DNA from: Coriobacteriia bacterium
Lineage (GTDB): Bacteria > Actinomycetota > Coriobacteriia > Coriobacteriales > UBA8131
Direction: 5' to 3'
DNA length: 12,852 bases
Assembly (NCBI GenBank): GCA_009781525.1
Contig: WQXZ01000032.1
Coordinates: 1 to 12,852, forward strand
Numbering within the stretch: position 1 is the first letter of the stretch; every line of letters starts with the position of its first letter. The notes below the pieces were generated by a model. That model worked only from the letters and a program-made list of their open reading frames with translations, made no database searches and was not told the DNA's origin. Shown here in pieces: positions 12,517-12,852 of the stretch. The position numbers and the translations under genes were made by a program.

Positions 12517-12822
12517 ATGGATTCTGAACTGCAAGCTGATGCTGTAGTAAACCCAATAGATCAAATCAGCGCTACATTGAAGAACTGCATCGGTATTACC
12601 CTGAAGGTCAGGGCAAATCTGGGCCGGTCGAAGATTTCTGAGTATGAAGGTGTTGTCACCGAAGCGCATGAGCAACTGTTTGTCGTTGAGGTTCATCGTA
12701 AACGTGGTGGTGTTGAGCGCAAGTCATATCAGTATGCAGACGTTCTTACCAACAATGTCAATCTGATGATTGCCGAGACCAACGAACCCCTGTTCCCCGA
12801 GCCATTCAAGCTGGCATACTGA
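12517..12822 (+). CDS. veg: Veg family protein
   Basis: The 101-residue product has the Veg (DUF1021) core: ISATLKNCIGITLKVRANLGRSKISEYEGVV, then LFVVEVHRKRGGVERKSYQYADVLTNNVNLMI. It matches B. subtilis Veg, a small protein of about 86 residues that is highly expressed and reported to promote biofilm formation. The core includes the Gly-Arg/Lys turn and the SYxYADxLT motif; an SH3-like fold is expected. The protein has an extra N-terminal stretch of about 14 residues and a C-terminal tail, AETNEPLFPEPFKLAY, absent from short family members. ATG 12517 has AGGAGG at 12502-12507, spacing 9. It follows the pilT-like gene but has its own strong promoter, so it is a separate unit. A biofilm link to the adjacent pilus-like locus is speculative. 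Confidence 0.9.
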   Translation: MDSELQADAVVNPIDQISATLKNCIGITLKVRANLGRSKISEYEGVVTEAHEQLFVVEVHRKRGGVERKSYQYADVLTNNVNLMIAETNEPLFPEPFKLAY

Positions 12823-12852
12823 TCCCGCATACCAGACGACACGCCGATCCGA

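Overview
The window looks like core chromosome from a mid-GC Gram-positive-type bacterium, with one accessory-looking gene cluster. The order FakA/YloV-like protein, recG, rsmD, coaD, together with a Veg-family gene, is typical of Firmicutes and of the actinobacterial class Coriobacteriia. Several GTG/TTG or apparently leaderless starts and the moderately high GC make Coriobacteriia my preferred guess, with a clostridial lineage as the alternative. Lineage is inference from gene content only; no rRNA or other marker gene is present. Every gene called is on the + strand.

Region 1 (1-4147) is a tight housekeeping run: the C-terminal part of a FakA/YloV (DAK2) protein, recG, rsmD and coaD, with ATGA overlaps or short gaps. 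RecG carries a roughly 85-residue low-complexity insert in its second helicase domain. Region 2 (4148-4650) is a single cspA-type cold-shock gene with an extended -10 promoter, a leader of about 93 nt that can fold, and a clear intrinsic terminator. Region 3 (4651-6553) is a queuosine tRNA-modification pair, queH (epoxyqueuosine reductase) and tgt (tRNA-guanine transglycosylase). Neither gene has a clear Shine-Dalgarno sequence.

Region 4 (6554-7322) is about 0.77 kb without a convincing gene but with dense structure. It holds a C-rich left flank with five copies of a 10-bp tandem repeat, a 151-bp nested inverted repeat that can fold into a cloverleaf-like shape (a 29-bp outer stem around three hairpins), and a G-rich right flank with a canonical G-quadruplex motif. 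CAACC-type words left of the palindrome are mirrored by GGTTG-type words to its right.

Region 5 (7323-12395) is a probable operon. A secreted lipoprotein with a transglutaminase-like Cys-His-Asp domain is followed by a PilC/GspF-type platform protein, four consecutive small single-pass membrane proteins in the place of minor pilins, and a PilT-type ATPase. No PilB-type assembly ATPase, prepilin peptidase or canonical GFTLxE prepilin lies in the window. The pilin-like proteins are non-canonical, and the PilT has Asp-to-Asn changes next to its ATPase motifs. This cluster is the best candidate for an under-described system here: a divergent type IV pilus or secretion-like machine with its own transglutaminase-like lipoprotein. 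Region 6 (12396-12852) is a monocistronic veg-like gene with a textbook promoter.
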